Below, piece by piece: positions 1-10,809 of a DNA stretch of 64,000 nt. This DNA is from Salirhabdus sp. Marseille-P4669 (GTDB taxonomy: Bacteria; Bacillota; Bacilli; Bacillales; Alkalibacillaceae): NCBI RefSeq assembly GCF_900240405.1, contig NZ_OEQK01000007.1, forward strand, positions 1 to 64,000, read 5' to 3'. The stretch's first letter is position 1. Every line of letters begins with the position of its first letter. Position numbers and translations under genes: made by a program. The notes beneath the pieces were generated by a model. The model worked only from the letters and a program-made list of their open reading frames with translations. It had not been told where the DNA came from and did not search any database.

Positions 1-125
1 AAGATGAGATTTCCCATCATTTTAAATGAGTAAGATTCCTCAGAGACGATGAGGTAGATAGGTCCGAGGTGGAAGCATGGTGACATGTGCAGCTGACGGA
101 TACTAATCAATCGAGGACTTAACTA
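1..125 (+). rRNA. 23S rRNA, 3' end (partial)
   Basis: The first 125 bases match the conserved end of bacterial 23S rRNA, including the ACTAATC...CGAGGACTTAAC ending. The rest of the gene lies before the window. It is followed by 5S rRNA and two tRNAs, so the window opens at the tail of an rRNA operon. The exact 3' end is set by similarity to Bacillus and may be off by a few bases. Confidence 0.95.
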
Positions 126-232
126 AAAAAATAATCATGCGTGATTCCGATTCTTATCTAGTTTTGAAGGTGTTATGGATAAAAGACTTGTGTTTTTATC
201 AAATTAACGCTATAATTTAATTTGTCTTTAAT

Positions 233-349
<117 letters not shown>

Positions 350-387
350 ATAAAGAAATTATTGCATAAGCTAAGGCTTAGCATTAT

Positions 388-465
<78 letters not shown>

Positions 466-570
466 ATTTATTACCGTATTACGTTGAATTACTTCGTTGT
501 AAGGTAATATAGGTAGTACTTTAGTGCAACCAAAAATATTGTACATAAATGCAAATAAATAAATACAATT

Positions 571-647
571 GGTCCGGTAGTTCAGTTGGTTAGAATGCCT
601 GCCTGTCACGCAGGAGGTCGCGGGTTCGAGTCCCGTCCGGACCGCCA
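571..647 (+). tRNA. tRNA-Asp (GTC)
   Basis: A 77-base cloverleaf with acceptor stem GGTCCGG/CCGGACC, anticodon GTC at 605-607, T-loop GGTTCGAGTCC and encoded CCA. It is the last gene of the rRNA-tRNA unit; a terminator follows at 679. Confidence 0.96.
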
Positions 648-678
648 TTTTACTATCTTAATTGCATATGATAAATTC

Positions 679-712
679 AACCTTAGGAGAACCATCCTAA
701 GGTTTTTCTTTT
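679..712 (+). terminator. Terminator of the rRNA/tRNA unit
   Basis: Stem AACCTTAGGA / TCCTAAGGTT with a six-base loop, followed by TTTTTCTTTT. It separates the rRNA operon from the tsaE operon. Confidence 0.85.
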
Positions 713-817
713 ATATAGGAAGGTTGAAATACCTGTCATTATTTCTATTTTAGTAAACAGATTATTTTTGTTATGATTGTAAAGAAAAATACAGACAAAT
801 ACTAAAAGGTGATACAA

Positions 818-1273
818 ATGGATCCTTACATAATTCATACAAATAGTCCCGAAGAGACAATGGCTTTTGCTGAAAAATTAGCGACCTATTTAAAACCTGG
901 AAATGTTTTAACATTAGAAGGGGATTTGGGAGCAGGGAAAACGACATTTACAAAAGGACTTGCAAAAGGACTGAAGATTAAAAGAACAGTTAATAGCCCT
1001 ACTTTTACAATAGTGAAGGAATATGAAGGCATATATCCTTTATACCATATCGATGCATACAGATTAGAAAACAGTGAAGAGGATATTGGTTTTGAAGATT
1101 ATTTTGCAGGTGACGGGGTTACGGTTGTAGAGTGGGCGACATATATAAGCGATTTTCTGCCAGATACCTTGTTGAACGTATCCATTACATATGAGTCAGA
1201 AAATGCAAGGAAAATACAATTAATGCCACAGGGAACATTTTTTGAGGCAATTTGCAAGGAGTTAATAAAATGA
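818..1273 (+). CDS. tsaE: tRNA t6A synthesis ATPase TsaE
   Basis: TsaE (YdiB in B. subtilis) is the P-loop ATPase that, with TsaB and TsaD, makes N6-threonylcarbamoyladenosine at position 37 of ANN-decoding tRNAs. The 151-residue product has Walker A GDLGAGKTT at about 35-43 and the family motif HIDAYRLE near 77. I chose ATG 818 because AAAGGTGAT lies a proper distance before it; a GTG at 809 is in frame but sits inside that ribosome binding site. The end overlaps tsaB by four bases (ATGA). It is the first gene of a tightly packed four-gene operon, tsaE-tsaB-rimI-tsaD. Confidence 0.95.
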   Translation: MDPYIIHTNSPEETMAFAEKLATYLKPGNVLTLEGDLGAGKTTFTKGLAKGLKIKRTVNSPTFTIVKEYEGIYPLYHIDAYRLENSEEDIGFEDYFAGDGVTVVEWATYISDFLPDTLLNVSITYESENARKIQLMPQGTFFEAICKELIK

Positions 1274-1977
1274 AAGTATTAGCTATCGATACATCTAATC
1301 AAACAATGAGTATTGCTCTGATTAGTGATCAAAAAGTAATAGCTGAAATTACAACAAATGTGTCAAAAAATCATTCAGTCCGATTAATGCCATCTATTCA
1401 TGGTATGTTAAACGAAGCAAATGTAGTTCCACAGGATTTAGATAAAATTGTTGTAGCGATTGGGCCTGGATCCTATACAGGAGTTCGTATTGGTGTAACA
1501 ACAGCAAAGACCTTAGCTTGGAGCTTAAACATTCCTGTATCTACAGTTTCGAGTTTAGAATTAGTTGCATACAATGGCTTATATTTTAATGGTTTGGTTT
1601 GTCCATTTTTTGATGCCAGAAGGGGACAAGTATATACTGGACTTTATAAGAGCAATGGAGAAAGCCTCCAACTTGTTTGGGAGGAAGCTAATTTGTTATT
1701 TGTAGATTGGTTGAAACAATTAGCAGAACAAGAAGAGTACATTTTATTTATAAGTAATGACCTAGAGCTACATAAAGAGTCTATAAAAGAAATTTTAGGA
1801 GAAAAAGCGATATTCGCACCAGCGTATTTAGCATTACCAAAAGCATCCGTACTTGGTATCGTTGGGGGAGAAAGAATGGAAATAGCAAATATCCATGAAT
1901 TAGTACCAAATTATATGCGTTTAGTAGAAGCAGAGACAAAGTGGTTAGAGGAGCAAAGGAAAAATAGTAATGAGTAA
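1270..1977 (+). CDS. tsaB: t6A synthesis protein TsaB
   Basis: TsaB (YdiC) is an ASKHA-fold partner that dimerises with TsaD and supports threonylcarbamoyl transfer in the cytoplasm. The 235-residue product starts MKVLAIDTSN, the phosphate-1 loop of the fold, and carries GPGSYTGVRIG at about 65-75. Start ATG 1270 follows AAGGAG and overlaps the tsaE stop; a longer in-frame reading from 1252 is less likely. The 3' end overlaps rimI by eight bases, so translation is probably coupled. Confidence 0.94.
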   Translation: MKVLAIDTSNQTMSIALISDQKVIAEITTNVSKNHSVRLMPSIHGMLNEANVVPQDLDKIVVAIGPGSYTGVRIGVTTAKTLAWSLNIPVSTVSSLELVAYNGLYFNGLVCPFFDARRGQVYTGLYKSNGESLQLVWEEANLLFVDWLKQLAEQEEYILFISNDLELHKESIKEILGEKAIFAPAYLALPKASVLGIVGGERMEIANIHELVPNYMRLVEAETKWLEEQRKNSNE

Positions 1978-2416
1978 TGTATTTATAAGACCAATGGAAT
2001 TGGATGATTTGGATCAGATTATGGAGATTGAACATGCTTCTTTTACCTCTCCTTGGTCAAAAGATTCCTTTCAGCTAGAGCTTACGGAAAATCGATTTGC
2101 TACTTACTATGTAATTGGAGATGAACAAAAAATCTTTGGTTATTGTGGTTTATGGGTAATTGTAGATGAAGCTCAAATTACGAATATTGCCATTTTACCT
2201 GAATATAGAGGGAATAAATATGGAGAGCAATTATTTTCTTATGTATTGCAACAGGCGAAGGAAAAGGGTGCAGAAAAGCTAACTTTAGAGGTTCGGGTAT
2301 CAAATATTGTTGCCCAAAAGCTATATCGTAAATATGGTTTAGTTCCAGTAGGAATTCGTAAAAATTATTATGTCGATAATCAAGAAGATGCATTATTAAT
2401 GTGGGTGAAATTATAA
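1970..2416 (+). CDS. rimI: Ribosomal protein alanine N-acetyltransferase RimI
   Basis: A GNAT-fold acetyltransferase of 148 residues. In its family RimI acetylates the N-terminal alanine of ribosomal protein S18. The acetyl-CoA loop is visible as [13 protein letters not shown] near 77-89, followed by the typical [17 protein letters not shown] helix. It overlaps tsaB upstream and tsaD downstream (TAATG), the common place for rimI in Firmicutes. The precise substrate is inferred from family and context. Confidence 0.9.
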   Translation: MSNVFIRPMELDDLDQIMEIEHASFTSPWSKDSFQLELTENRFATYYVIGDEQKIFGYCGLWVIVDEAQITNIAILPEYRGNKYGEQLFSYVLQQAKEKGAEKLTLEVRVSNIVAQKLYRKYGLVPVGIRKNYYVDNQEDALLMWVKL

Positions 2417-3453
2417 TGGAAAAAAACAATCAAATGATATTAGCAATAGAAACAAGCTGTGATGAAACTGCAATGGCAATTATTAAGAATGGACAAGAGG
2501 TAGTTGCAAATGTAGTAGCATCCCAAATCGAAAGTCATAAGCGTTTTGGTGGGGTAGTTCCAGAGATTGCATCGAGGCATCATATTGAACAAATAACGGT
2601 AGTATTGGAAGAGACTTTAAAAAAAGCAAATATGACAATGGATGATATCGATGCTATTGGTGTTACGGAAGGTCCTGGGCTAGTTGGTGCATTATTAATT
2701 GGTGTAACTGCTGCGAAGTCACTTGCATTTGCTTATCAAAAGCCATTAATAGGTGTTCATCATATAGCAGGACACATTTATGCGAATCGACTTCTGAAGG
2801 AATTTCAGTTTCCATTATTATCTCTCGTCGTCTCTGGGGGACATACAGAGTTGATTTTGATGAGAGAGCATGGCAAGTTCGAAGTGATTGGCGAAACACG
2901 TGATGACGCTGCAGGAGAGGCTTATGATAAAGTGGCAAAGTCTATTGGCCTCACCTATCCAGGTGGACCTCAGATAGATAAATTAGCGCAAGTTGGGGAA
3001 GATACGTATCATTTTCCAAGAGCACTAATGGATGATGAAAGCTATGACTTTAGTTTTAGTGGTTTAAAAACGGCAGTAATCAACACCATTCATAACACCA
3101 AGCAAAAAGGGGAAGAGGTATCGAACGAAAACATCGCAGCAAGCTTTCAAGCGAGTGTAGTAGATGTGCTTGTTTCCAAGACCTATCGTGCTGTAAAAGA
3201 GCATGACGTAAAGCAATTAATTGTTGCTGGTGGTGTCGCTGCAAATCAAGGGCTAAGAGCAAAATTAGAGGATACTTTTAAACAAGAAGATGTAGAAGTG
3301 ATGATTCCTCCAATCCAATATTGTACAGATAATGCAGCAATGATAGGTGCTGCAGCTAGTATCGCCTTCGAACAAGGACATCGAGCAAGCTTTGATTTAA
3401 ATGCAAATCCTTCCTTAAGTTTAGAAAGATATGCGAAACGATCGGTAAAATAA
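2416..3453 (+). CDS. tsaD: tRNA threonylcarbamoyltransferase TsaD
   Basis: TsaD (Gcp/YdiE) is the catalytic subunit that moves the threonylcarbamoyl group onto A37 of tRNA. The 345-residue product shows ETSCDETA near 12-19, the metal-binding HHIAGH around 115-120, SGGHTEL at 140-146 and [10 protein letters not shown] near the C-terminus. ATG 2416 shares bases with the rimI stop and has GGTGA before it. It closes the operon; a strong terminator follows at 3462. Confidence 0.97.
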   Translation: MEKNNQMILAIETSCDETAMAIIKNGQEVVANVVASQIESHKRFGGVVPEIASRHHIEQITVVLEETLKKANMTMDDIDAIGVTEGPGLVGALLIGVTAAKSLAFAYQKPLIGVHHIAGHIYANRLLKEFQFPLLSLVVSGGHTELILMREHGKFEVIGETRDDAAGEAYDKVAKSIGLTYPGGPQIDKLAQVGEDTYHFPRALMDDESYDFSFSGLKTAVINTIHNTKQKGEEVSNENIAASFQASVVDVLVSKTYRAVKEHDVKQLIVAGGVAANQGLRAKLEDTFKQEDVEVMIPPIQYCTDNAAMIGAAASIAFEQGHRASFDLNANPSLSLERYAKRSVK

Positions 3454-3461
3454 AGTAGATA

Positions 3462-3501
3462 GGCACAGGGTATTTGATTAAATACCTCGTGCCTTTTTTT
3501 T
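3462..3501 (+). terminator. Terminator of the tsaE-tsaD operon
   Basis: Stem GGCAC(A)GGGTATTT / AAATACC(TC)GTGCC closed by a short loop and followed by eight T residues directly after tsaD. Confidence 0.9.
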
Positions 3502-3521
3502 ATATTTTGATTCTACGATAG

Positions 3522-3695
3522 TTATACACAGATAAAACGTCCAATTGTGGAAAATAGATAACCATTGTAATTATAATGGCATTTAAGTTGTGGAGAAAAT
3601 ATGTGGATAAGTATGAGAAGAAATGTGGACAATGTGAATAACTGCTGTGGATAGCTTTAAATTAGTAGTTTTTTTGTGTGTAAGTCTGTGGAAAA
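3522..3695. promoter_or_regulatory. Cluster of DnaA-box-like sites
   Basis: Nine-base sites matching TTATCCACA or close variants crowd this gene-free stretch. They are TTATACACA at 3522 (plus strand) and, read on the minus strand, sites at 3546 (TGTGGAAAA), 3589 (TGTGGAGAA), 3602 (TGTGGATAA, perfect), 3624 (TGTGGACAA), 3633 (TGTGAATAA), 3646 (TGTGGATAG) and 3687 (TGTGGAAAA). Sites 3624 and 3633 abut. From memory, genome-wide DnaA binding work in B. subtilis found a cluster beside gcp (tsaD); if so this is its counterpart and would titrate DnaA away from the origin. Nothing here looks like a second origin: no replication gene and no DNA-unwinding element is evident. Confidence 0.75.
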
Positions 3696-3727
3696 GTAGT
3701 GGACGTCTAATCAAACACCGTTCTTAA

Positions 3728-3764
3728 TAAAAAAGAGCTTATCATTTTTAAGATAAGCCCTCTT
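3728..3764 (-). terminator. Terminator for the PadR/DUF1048 operon
   Basis: Read on the minus strand, GAGGGCTTATCTTA pairs imperfectly with TGATAAGCTCTT across a short loop and is followed by T residues. It sits just beyond the stop of the DUF1048 gene. Confidence 0.75.
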
Positions 3765-3777
3765 CGTTTAATGATAA

Positions 3778-4122
3778 TTATTCACCGCGGCCAATTGTAT
3801 TATTTAATTTTTTGCGATATTTGTCCTTCCAAGTTTGCTCATCCTTGACTAGCTCGTCACAGAAAGCAGCTACGTCTTCGCCCATGATATCAGTTATTTT
3901 CTTGCCTTCTGCTGCTGCTTGCTCCAAAAGGTCCAGAATGCCGTCAAAGATACGCTTTGTTCCCTTCCAGTCAGTGGGTGCACCACCAGCAGTCCACATA
4001 TATTTTTGAATCGCTTTGTAGGCATTATGGTACTCACTTGGCAGCTCCCTCGCACGTGCCTCCATTGCTTTCCATTCCCGTTTGTCTTCCAAACTTCCGA
4101 TAATTTTTTCAAATAAACTCAT
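3778..4122 (-). CDS. DUF1048 family protein
   Basis: A 114-residue, charged, helical protein starting [17 protein letters not shown] with YKAIQKYMW and DDLLE-like helices. This fits the DUF1048 family, small soluble proteins often encoded next to PadR regulators; no activity is established for them to my knowledge. The start follows GGGAGAGAAG and lies one base after the stop of the padR gene, so the two are co-translated. A longer frame extends upstream inside padR but has no good start. A role linked to the PadR regulator is inferred from context only. Confidence 0.8.
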   Translation of the reverse strand: MSLFEKIIGSLEDKREWKAMEARARELPSEYHNAYKAIQKYMWTAGGAPTDWKGTKRIFDGILDLLEQAAAEGKKITDIMGEDVAAFCDELVKDEQTWKDKYRKKLNNTIGRGE

Positions 4123-4123
4123 G

Positions 4124-4462
4124 TTACTTCTCTCCCTTTCTTTTATTTGCTTTGAGTTCATTAATTCTACTTGAGACGAAATCCCACTTTTTCCAAAACA
4201 GTTCAAGTTGTTCCTGACCTGCTGCATTAAGTGTGTAAAATTTTCTAGGCGGTCCTATATTGGAGGGCTTTTTCTCGATGTTAACCAAATTTTTTTTCTC
4301 AAGCCGCATAGTAATTGTATAAACTGTACCTTCAACTACATCCGTAAAACCAAGTTCTCGCAGGTGCTGTGTGATTTCATATCCGTAAGTCTCCCCACGA
4401 CTGATGATTTCAAGTACACAACCCTCCAGTACCCCTTTTAGCATTGCCGTGATATTTTCCAA
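4124..4462 (-). CDS. PadR family transcriptional regulator
   Basis: A 112-residue winged-helix repressor of the PadR type. It shows the N-terminal pattern [23 protein letters not shown] and the wing [17 protein letters not shown] place the start at TTG 4462, giving [10 protein letters not shown], because GGAGG lies seven bases upstream; ATG codons further upstream lack a ribosome binding site. It is the first gene of a two-gene unit with DUF1048. A good promoter at 4537-4566 overlaps two AGTATTAC repeats, so autoregulation is likely. Ligand unknown. Confidence 0.88.
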   Translation of the reverse strand: MENITAMLKGVLEGCVLEIISRGETYGYEITQHLRELGFTDVVEGTVYTITMRLEKKNLVNIEKKPSNIGPPRKFYTLNAAGQEQLELFWKKWDFVSSRINELKANKRKGEK

Positions 4463-4536
4463 GCTTATTCCTCCGTTTTCGGTATAATCTCCAGTAACCT
4501 TTATCACTTGTATTCAGTATTACTTATTACTGGTAT

Positions 4537-4566
4537 ATAGTATTACAAAGTAGCTTGGCATGTCAA
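4537..4566 (-). promoter_or_regulatory. padR promoter with repeated operator-like motif
   Basis: On the minus strand TTGACA (4566-4561) and TACTAT (4542-4537) are 18 bases apart. On the plus strand AGTATTAC occurs at 4516-4523 and again at 4539-4546, the latter overlapping the -10 box. The repeats are candidates for binding by the PadR protein; that is inference. Confidence 0.65.
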
Positions 4567-4605
4567 GCATTATAGAAATATTTTTACTTTTCTAATGCTT
4601 ACGTA

Positions 4606-4640
4606 TTAAAAAAAGCTTCGCCAAATATGTTGACGAAGCT
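4606..4640 (-). terminator. Terminator for the ABC-F gene
   Basis: Inverted repeat AGCTTCG / CGAAGCT at 4614-4640 followed on the minus strand by seven or eight T residues. It lies about 100 bases after the stop of the ABC-F gene and just before the padR promoter. Confidence 0.8.
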
Positions 4641-4739
4641 GATGAATTGCACACTAATATCGATTGTTTTGATTTTATTTTGGAGTTCTTTTAAACTTTC
4701 GTATTCCATATAGAAACCGTATATTCTAAGAGAAACCTT

Positions 4740-6680
4740 CTAAAGAAGCTCCGCTAGCTTCTCTTCTGTTTCAGTCCATTCGTCCATCATGGAATCCAAT
4801 TCTTTCTGTAACTGATTATTAGATTCGGCGATTTCTCGAAGCTTTTCGTGATCAGCGACTATGTCGGGCTCATACATTCGTTTTTCGTTTTCTTCCATTT
4901 TGCTTTCTATTAGTTGAATATTGTTTTCTAATTCTTCGATTCTTCTTTCCAGCTTTCGTATTTCTCGCTTTTGCGCTTTATCCTGAAAATATTGTGTTTT
5001 ATCATCTTGCGTTGTGGTTTCCGTGGTATGGTTCTCATTTAAGGCATTTATTTCATGTTCTTCTTGTTTTTTCTCGGTGTAGTAATCGTAATTTCCTAAG
5101 TACTTCGTTGTTCCTTCCTTGGACATTTCTATAATCGTTGTAGCAATGCGATTGATAAAGAAACGGTCATGGGAAACAAAAAAAATCGTGCCTGGAAAAT
5201 CAATTAGGGCAGCTTCTAATACTTCTTTACTGTCTAAGTCTAAATGGTTCGTCGGCTCGTCCATAATGAGAAGATTTGCTTTCTCTAACATCAACTTAGC
5301 TAGCACTAACCGTGCCTTTTCCCCACCACTTAAGGATGCCACTTGCTTTAATACATCATCCCCAGAAAAAAGGAAATTACCGAGTATGGTACGAATTTCT
5401 TTTTCGGGCTTTGTCGGATAGTTGTCCCAAAGCTCTTGTAAAACGGTTTTTTCCTTTGTTAAATTACTTTGTTCTTGATCGTAATAACCAATTTGTACAT
5501 TTGTACCATATTGGATTTGTCCAGAGCTTGGCTGAAGCTGGTTCACAATGTTTTTAAGTAAGGTAGATTTCCCTATCCCGTTTGGCCCCACTAATGCTAC
5601 ACGATCCCCGCGGTGAATCATTATATTAACATGTTTAAATATTGGCTCATCGGTTGCGTGGTAACGAAAAGCAAGATCGTTTATTTTTAAGACATCGTTC
5701 CCACTTTGACGTGTAATTTCAAAGGAAAACTTAGCAGATTGATTTTCGATTAATGGCTTTTGCATGACATCCATTTTCTCAAGCTGCTTTCTTCTACTTT
5801 GCGCTCGCTTTGTTGTAGAAGCACGTGCGATATTTTTTTGGATAAACTCTTCAAGCTTTTTTACTTCTGATTGCTGTTTTTCAAATTGTTTTATATTACG
5901 CTCATATTCTTCTGCTTTTTGTTCTAAATACTTACTATAGTTCCCGTGATATCGAGTAGATGTTTGAAAGGAAATTTCATAGACTGTATTCACCGTCTTA
6001 TCTAAAAAGTAGCGGTCGTGGGATACGATGACAACAGAGCCTTTATAGCCTTGTAAGTATTGTTCTAGCCAATCAAGCGTTTCGATATCCAAATGGTTTG
6101 TAGGCTCATCTAGTATTAGAATATCTGGCCTAGATAATAGCAGCTTTCCTAAAGCAAGTCTCGTTTTTTGTCCACCACTTAGCTGTTGAATAGGAGTTTG
6201 AAAATCATAATCTTGGAATTTTAACCCATTCAAAACGCTTTTGATATCGGCTTCGTATTGAAAGCCGCCATCTCGCTTAAATGTTTCTTGCTTCGCATCG
6301 TATTCCTTTAATAGTTGTTCATAAGCTTGGGTATCCTGTAAGACTTCAGGATCGCCCATCTTTTGCTCGAGCTGTCTAATTTCACTCTCCAATTTCTTTA
6401 AGTGGGTAAATACCTGCTCCATTTCATCCCAAATACTTAATGTAGATTCAAATCCCGTCGTTTGCGATAAATATCCAACTGTCGTTTCCTTTGGCTTATG
6501 TATTTCACCGTCATCGAATGACAATTCCCCAGCCATTATTTTTAATAAAGTAGATTTGCCAGCTCCATTCCTACCGACAATTGCGATTCGGTCCTGGCTA
6601 TGTACTTCTAGTTTAATGTTCGATAAAATAAGGTCAGCACCAAAGAATTTCTTTATATTATTTAATTGCATTACTATCAT
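4740..6680 (-). CDS. ydiF: ABC-F family ATPase (YdiF-like)
   Basis: A 646-residue protein with two ABC ATPase domains and no membrane segments, the ABC-F layout of soluble proteins that act on ribosomes. Domain 1 has GRNGAGKST (about 36-44), LSGGQKTRLALGK and ILDEPTNHLD; domain 2 has GPNGIGKST, LSGGEKARLVLAK and IMDEPTNHLD. The linker is charged and the last 100 residues form a coiled coil, as in YdiF of B. subtilis (near 640 residues). The start ATG follows GAGGTGA. Position between tsaD and rex matches B. subtilis. Whether it gives antibiotic protection or works in translation quality control cannot be told from sequence. Confidence 0.92.
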   Translation of the reverse strand: MIVMQLNNIKKFFGADLILSNIKLEVHSQDRIAIVGRNGAGKSTLLKIMAGELSFDDGEIHKPKETTVGYLSQTTGFESTLSIWDEMEQVFTHLKKLESEIRQLEQKMGDPEVLQDTQAYEQLLKEYDAKQETFKRDGGFQYEADIKSVLNGLKFQDYDFQTPIQQLSGGQKTRLALGKLLLSRPDILILDEPTNHLDIETLDWLEQYLQGYKGSVVIVSHDRYFLDKTVNTVYEISFQTSTRYHGNYSKYLEQKAEEYERNIKQFEKQQSEVKKLEEFIQKNIARASTTKRAQSRRKQLEKMDVMQKPLIENQSAKFSFEITRQSGNDVLKINDLAFRYHATDEPIFKHVNIMIHRGDRVALVGPNGIGKSTLLKNIVNQLQPSSGQIQYGTNVQIGYYDQEQSNLTKEKTVLQELWDNYPTKPEKEIRTILGNFLFSGDDVLKQVASLSGGEKARLVLAKLMLEKANLLIMDEPTNHLDLDSKEVLEAALIDFPGTIFFVSHDRFFINRIATTIIEMSKEGTTKYLGNYDYYTEKKQEEHEINALNENHTTETTTQDDKTQYFQDKAQKREIRKLERRIEELENNIQLIESKMEENEKRMYEPDIVADHEKLREIAESNNQLQKELDSMMDEWTETEEKLAELL

Positions 6681-6767
6681 TTATTTTCACCTCAACGATT
6701 TAAGTGTATCTTAACTATTAGATGAATAGCAAGATAAGAGCAGTTGCGAAAACAAGGGAAGTATTAC

Positions 6768-6798
6768 TTGAAAAACGCTCTTGTGAAATATTTAACTT
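6768..6798 (+). promoter_or_regulatory. Possible rex promoter and Rex half-site
   Basis: TTGAAA at 6768 and a weak TTTAAC at 6791 are 17 bases apart. Between and over them lies TTGTGAAATATTTAAC (6781-6796), whose left half equals the Rex-site half TTGTGAAA while the right half is poor. Autoregulation by Rex is possible but weakly supported. Confidence 0.3.
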
Positions 6799-6873
6799 TT
6801 AATATATGATGTAAATAGACAGAAAAAAGAAACAACATTGGAAACAGCGGTTTCATTGTGAGGAGGAATAATA

Positions 6874-7542
6874 GTGACATTAGGAGAAAATACGAAGATT
6901 CCACAAGCTACTGCAAAACGATTGCCTTTATATTATCGTTTTATCAATAACTTATATAATCAAGGTAAAACAAGAGTTTCCTCCAAAGAGCTGAGCGATG
7001 CGGTAAAAGTAGATTCGGCAACAATACGTCGTGATTTTTCCTACTTTGGAGCATTAGGAAAAAAGGGTTATGGCTATAATGTAAATTATCTTTTAACGTT
7101 CTTTAAAGAAACATTAGAGCAAGATACATTCACGAAAGTGGTTTTAATCGGAGTAGGTAATTTAGGTACTGCCTTTTTACATTATAATTTTACGAAAAAT
7201 AATAATACAAAAATTGTGATGGCTTTTGATACGAGTGAGGATAAGGTTGGGACGAAGGTAGGTGGGGTCCCGGTTTACCATATTAACGAAATGGATAAGC
7301 GATTGAAGGATGAAAATATTTCGATTGCCATTTTAACGGTGCCAGCACAAGCTGCTCAAAGTATGACGGAGCAAGTAATCGATCATGGGGTAAATGGTAT
7401 ATTGAACTTTACACCAGCGCGAATTAACGTCCCAAGCAATATCCGAGTTCACCACATTGACCTATCGATAGAGCTACAGTCATTGGCATATTTTTTAAAG
7501 CATTATCCATTAGATCAAGAGGGATTAGAGAACCTAGAATAA
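6874..7542 (+). CDS. rex: Redox-sensing transcriptional repressor Rex
   Basis: Rex senses the NADH/NAD+ ratio and represses fermentation and respiratory genes when NADH is low. The 222-residue product has an N-terminal winged helix (about 15-70, with [20 protein letters not shown]) and a Rossmann domain opening with [11 protein letters not shown]. The start is GTG, supported by AGGAGGA six bases before it. It faces away from the ABC-F gene and is followed by a terminator shared with ydiK. Position matches ydiH (rex) of B. subtilis. Confidence 0.96.
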   Translation: MTLGENTKIPQATAKRLPLYYRFINNLYNQGKTRVSSKELSDAVKVDSATIRRDFSYFGALGKKGYGYNVNYLLTFFKETLEQDTFTKVVLIGVGNLGTAFLHYNFTKNNNTKIVMAFDTSEDKVGTKVGGVPVYHINEMDKRLKDENISIAILTVPAQAAQSMTEQVIDHGVNGILNFTPARINVPSNIRVHHIDLSIELQSLAYFLKHYPLDQEGLENLE

Positions 7543-7547
7543 GAAGA

Positions 7548-7592
7548 AAAGCTAAATCCTAGTATAGACCAGGATTTAGCTTTACTTTTTTT
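7548..7592. terminator. Terminator shared by rex and ydiK
   Basis: Thirteen-base perfect stem AAAGCTAAATCCT / AGGATTTAGCTTT with a ten-base loop; T residues follow on the plus strand and the minus strand has TTTTCTTC. It overlaps the last codons of ydiK. Confidence 0.8.
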
Positions 7593-7782
7593 TGCTGTTT
7601 TTCAGTTTCACATGAACCGTTAGCAGCCGAATCGCCGCAGCAAAATCTAATGTTGCAACAAGTGCTAAAATGATTGTGGTTAAGTTCCATACCGTATCTT
7701 CTACACTTTGGACAGCGATATAGGTAAAACCACTTCCCATTAGGAAATACAGTATAGCCATGGATAATGGTGATGCTCTCAT
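7582..7782 (-). CDS. ydiK: YdiK-like small membrane protein (DUF4305)
   Basis: A 66-residue protein with two hydrophobic segments (about 5-25 and 33-52) and a lysine-rich tail, starting MRASPLSMAILYFLMG. Length, pattern and place next to ydiL match B. subtilis YdiK. ATG overlaps the ydiL stop (ATGA), so the two genes form one operon. Another frame over the same DNA (7559-7801) is open but lacks this match. Function unknown. Confidence 0.8.
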   Translation of the reverse strand: MRASPLSMAILYFLMGSGFTYIAVQSVEDTVWNLTTIILALVATLDFAAAIRLLTVHVKLKNSKKK

Positions 7783-8507
7783 AAGAAAATGAATCCTCCA
7801 ATTATACTTTGCATTTGCTCATATTGTTCTAATATTTTCTCCATTTCTTCAGGTGGTACTAGAAACTGTATGATAAATACAAATGAATTTACTGATATAT
7901 GGGTTAAAATTGGTACAAGAATACGCTTCGTCTTTACATAAAGAAACGCAAATACTAAACCAGCTGCAGTATATCGTAATAAATGCTCAGGCTCCATATG
8001 TAATAAACCAAATAATAGAGAAGAAATAACGATACTTAAGAAAAAGCTTCCGTATTTTTGATAGATGGAACCAAAAATGATTTTACGAAAAACCACTTCC
8101 TCTAAAATCGGTGCGATAATAGCAGTTATGACAATAAATAACGGCATATAGCTTGCGATTTCAACTAGATTTGCGGTGTTTTCTGAATCTGGACGTACTC
8201 CAAATATGTTAATTTCAATATTACCAGCTATTGTTTGGGCAATGAGAACGAGAAAAAAACCAATGATTGTCCATAAAACAATCATTCCGATATCTGTTCG
8301 ATTGCGTGTAGCGGATGACTTCATATCTGGACGTAAGAAGTATAACGTTAACAATAACATAATCGGAAAACTAATGAGTGACCAGATTCCGGTTAGTGCT
8401 AGAACATCTCTTGGTGCTCCAAAAAACAATAAAATCGGTGCACCTATGTTTACCGAGAATAGACCAATAACATAGGTAAAGATAACATACCAATATCTTC
8501 TAGGCAA
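7779..8507 (-). CDS. ydiL: CPBP family intramembrane metalloprotease (YdiL-like)
   Basis: A 242-residue protein with about six to eight membrane helices. It carries the CPBP/Abi motifs: EE...R in ILEEVVFRKIIFG, then FxxxH in LLFGLLHM, and HxxxN in HISVNSF. Family members cleave or process peptides within membranes; the substrate here is unknown. It is read divergently from groES and ends in ydiK, as in B. subtilis. The long gap to groES holds the groE control region on the other strand. Confidence 0.88.
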   Translation of the reverse strand: MPRRYWYVIFTYVIGLFSVNIGAPILLFFGAPRDVLALTGIWSLISFPIMLLLTLYFLRPDMKSSATRNRTDIGMIVLWTIIGFFLVLIAQTIAGNIEINIFGVRPDSENTANLVEIASYMPLFIVITAIIAPILEEVVFRKIIFGSIYQKYGSFFLSIVISSLLFGLLHMEPEHLLRYTAAGLVFAFLYVKTKRILVPILTHISVNSFVFIIQFLVPPEEMEKILEQYEQMQSIIGGFIFL

Positions 8508-8641
8508 TGAACACGACTCCTTTTTGTTGACTATAGAAATAAATTTCCATGTTTATACATACTTTAATATGGACAGCATTTTATAGATAGCATATTCCAA
8601 TTATAAATGAAAAATTAATACAAAAAAAATAATAACAACAC

Positions 8642-8670
8642 TTGCATTCTGACAAGGAATTCATTATTAT
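8642..8670 (+). promoter_or_regulatory. groESL promoter
   Basis: TTGCAT (8642-8647) and TATTAT (8665-8670) are 17 bases apart, a good vegetative sigma factor promoter. An overlapping TATAAT at 8668 would need a 20-base spacer and is less likely. Transcription would start just before the CIRCE element. Confidence 0.65.
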
Positions 8671-8681
8671 AATAATTGGAA

Positions 8682-8708
8682 TTAGCACTCAACTAACATG
8701 AGTGCTAA
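8682..8708 (+). promoter_or_regulatory. CIRCE operator (HrcA site)
   Basis: Perfect inverted repeat TTAGCACTC, nine bases, GAGTGCTAA. This is the HrcA-binding element that represses groESL when unfolded protein load is low. It lies in the 5' leader of groES, its normal place. Confidence 0.98.
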
Positions 8709-8754
8709 CAAAATCGAATTTTACTATTTCTAAAATTTGAGGAGGTTGAACTTT

Positions 8755-9039
8755 ATGTTAAAACCACTAGGTGATCGTGTAGTAATTGAAGTAGTTCAAC
8801 AAGAAGAAACTACGACAAGCGGAATCGTACTTCCGGATTCTGCAAAAGAAAAACCACAAGAAGGTAAAGTTGTTGCAGTAGGTACTGGCCGTGTAACAGA
8901 TAACGGTGAAAGAGTAGCTCTAGAAGTAGCAGAAGGCAATAGCGTAATCTACTCTAAGTATGCTGGAACAGAAGTTAAATATGAAGGTAAAGAATACTTA
9001 ATTCTTCGTGAAAGTGATATTCTAGCAGTTATTGAATAA
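8755..9039 (+). CDS. groES: Co-chaperonin GroES
   Basis: A 94-residue, heptameric lid of the GroEL folding chamber. The sequence [13 protein letters not shown], the mobile loop [19 protein letters not shown] and [14 protein letters not shown] are all typical. ATG 8755 follows GAGGAGG by nine bases; a few in-frame codons upstream are leader. It is the first gene of the groESL operon under the CIRCE element. Confidence 0.98.
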   Translation: MLKPLGDRVVIEVVQQEETTTSGIVLPDSAKEKPQEGKVVAVGTGRVTDNGERVALEVAEGNSVIYSKYAGTEVKYEGKEYLILRESDILAVIE

Positions 9040-9075
9040 GTTTTCTCGAAGAACGAGATTGGTATAACATAATAG

Positions 9076-10731
<1,656 letters not shown>

Positions 10732-10809
10732 CTTTAACCACTTTCTTATGAGAAGTGTTAAGTGCATCCTAGAAACCCAAGAACCATTCATTAAAAACAT
10801 ATATCAATG

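Noticed and set aside
3522-3695. The DnaA-box cluster as a replication origin
   Set aside because: No dnaA/dnaN, parAB or AT-rich unwinding region adjoins it; position after tsaD fits a titration or regulatory cluster instead.
10736-10760. Short inverted repeat CACTTTCT/AGAAGTG right after groEL as terminator
   Set aside because: Weak stem without T-tract; the longer stem at 10810 is the better candidate.
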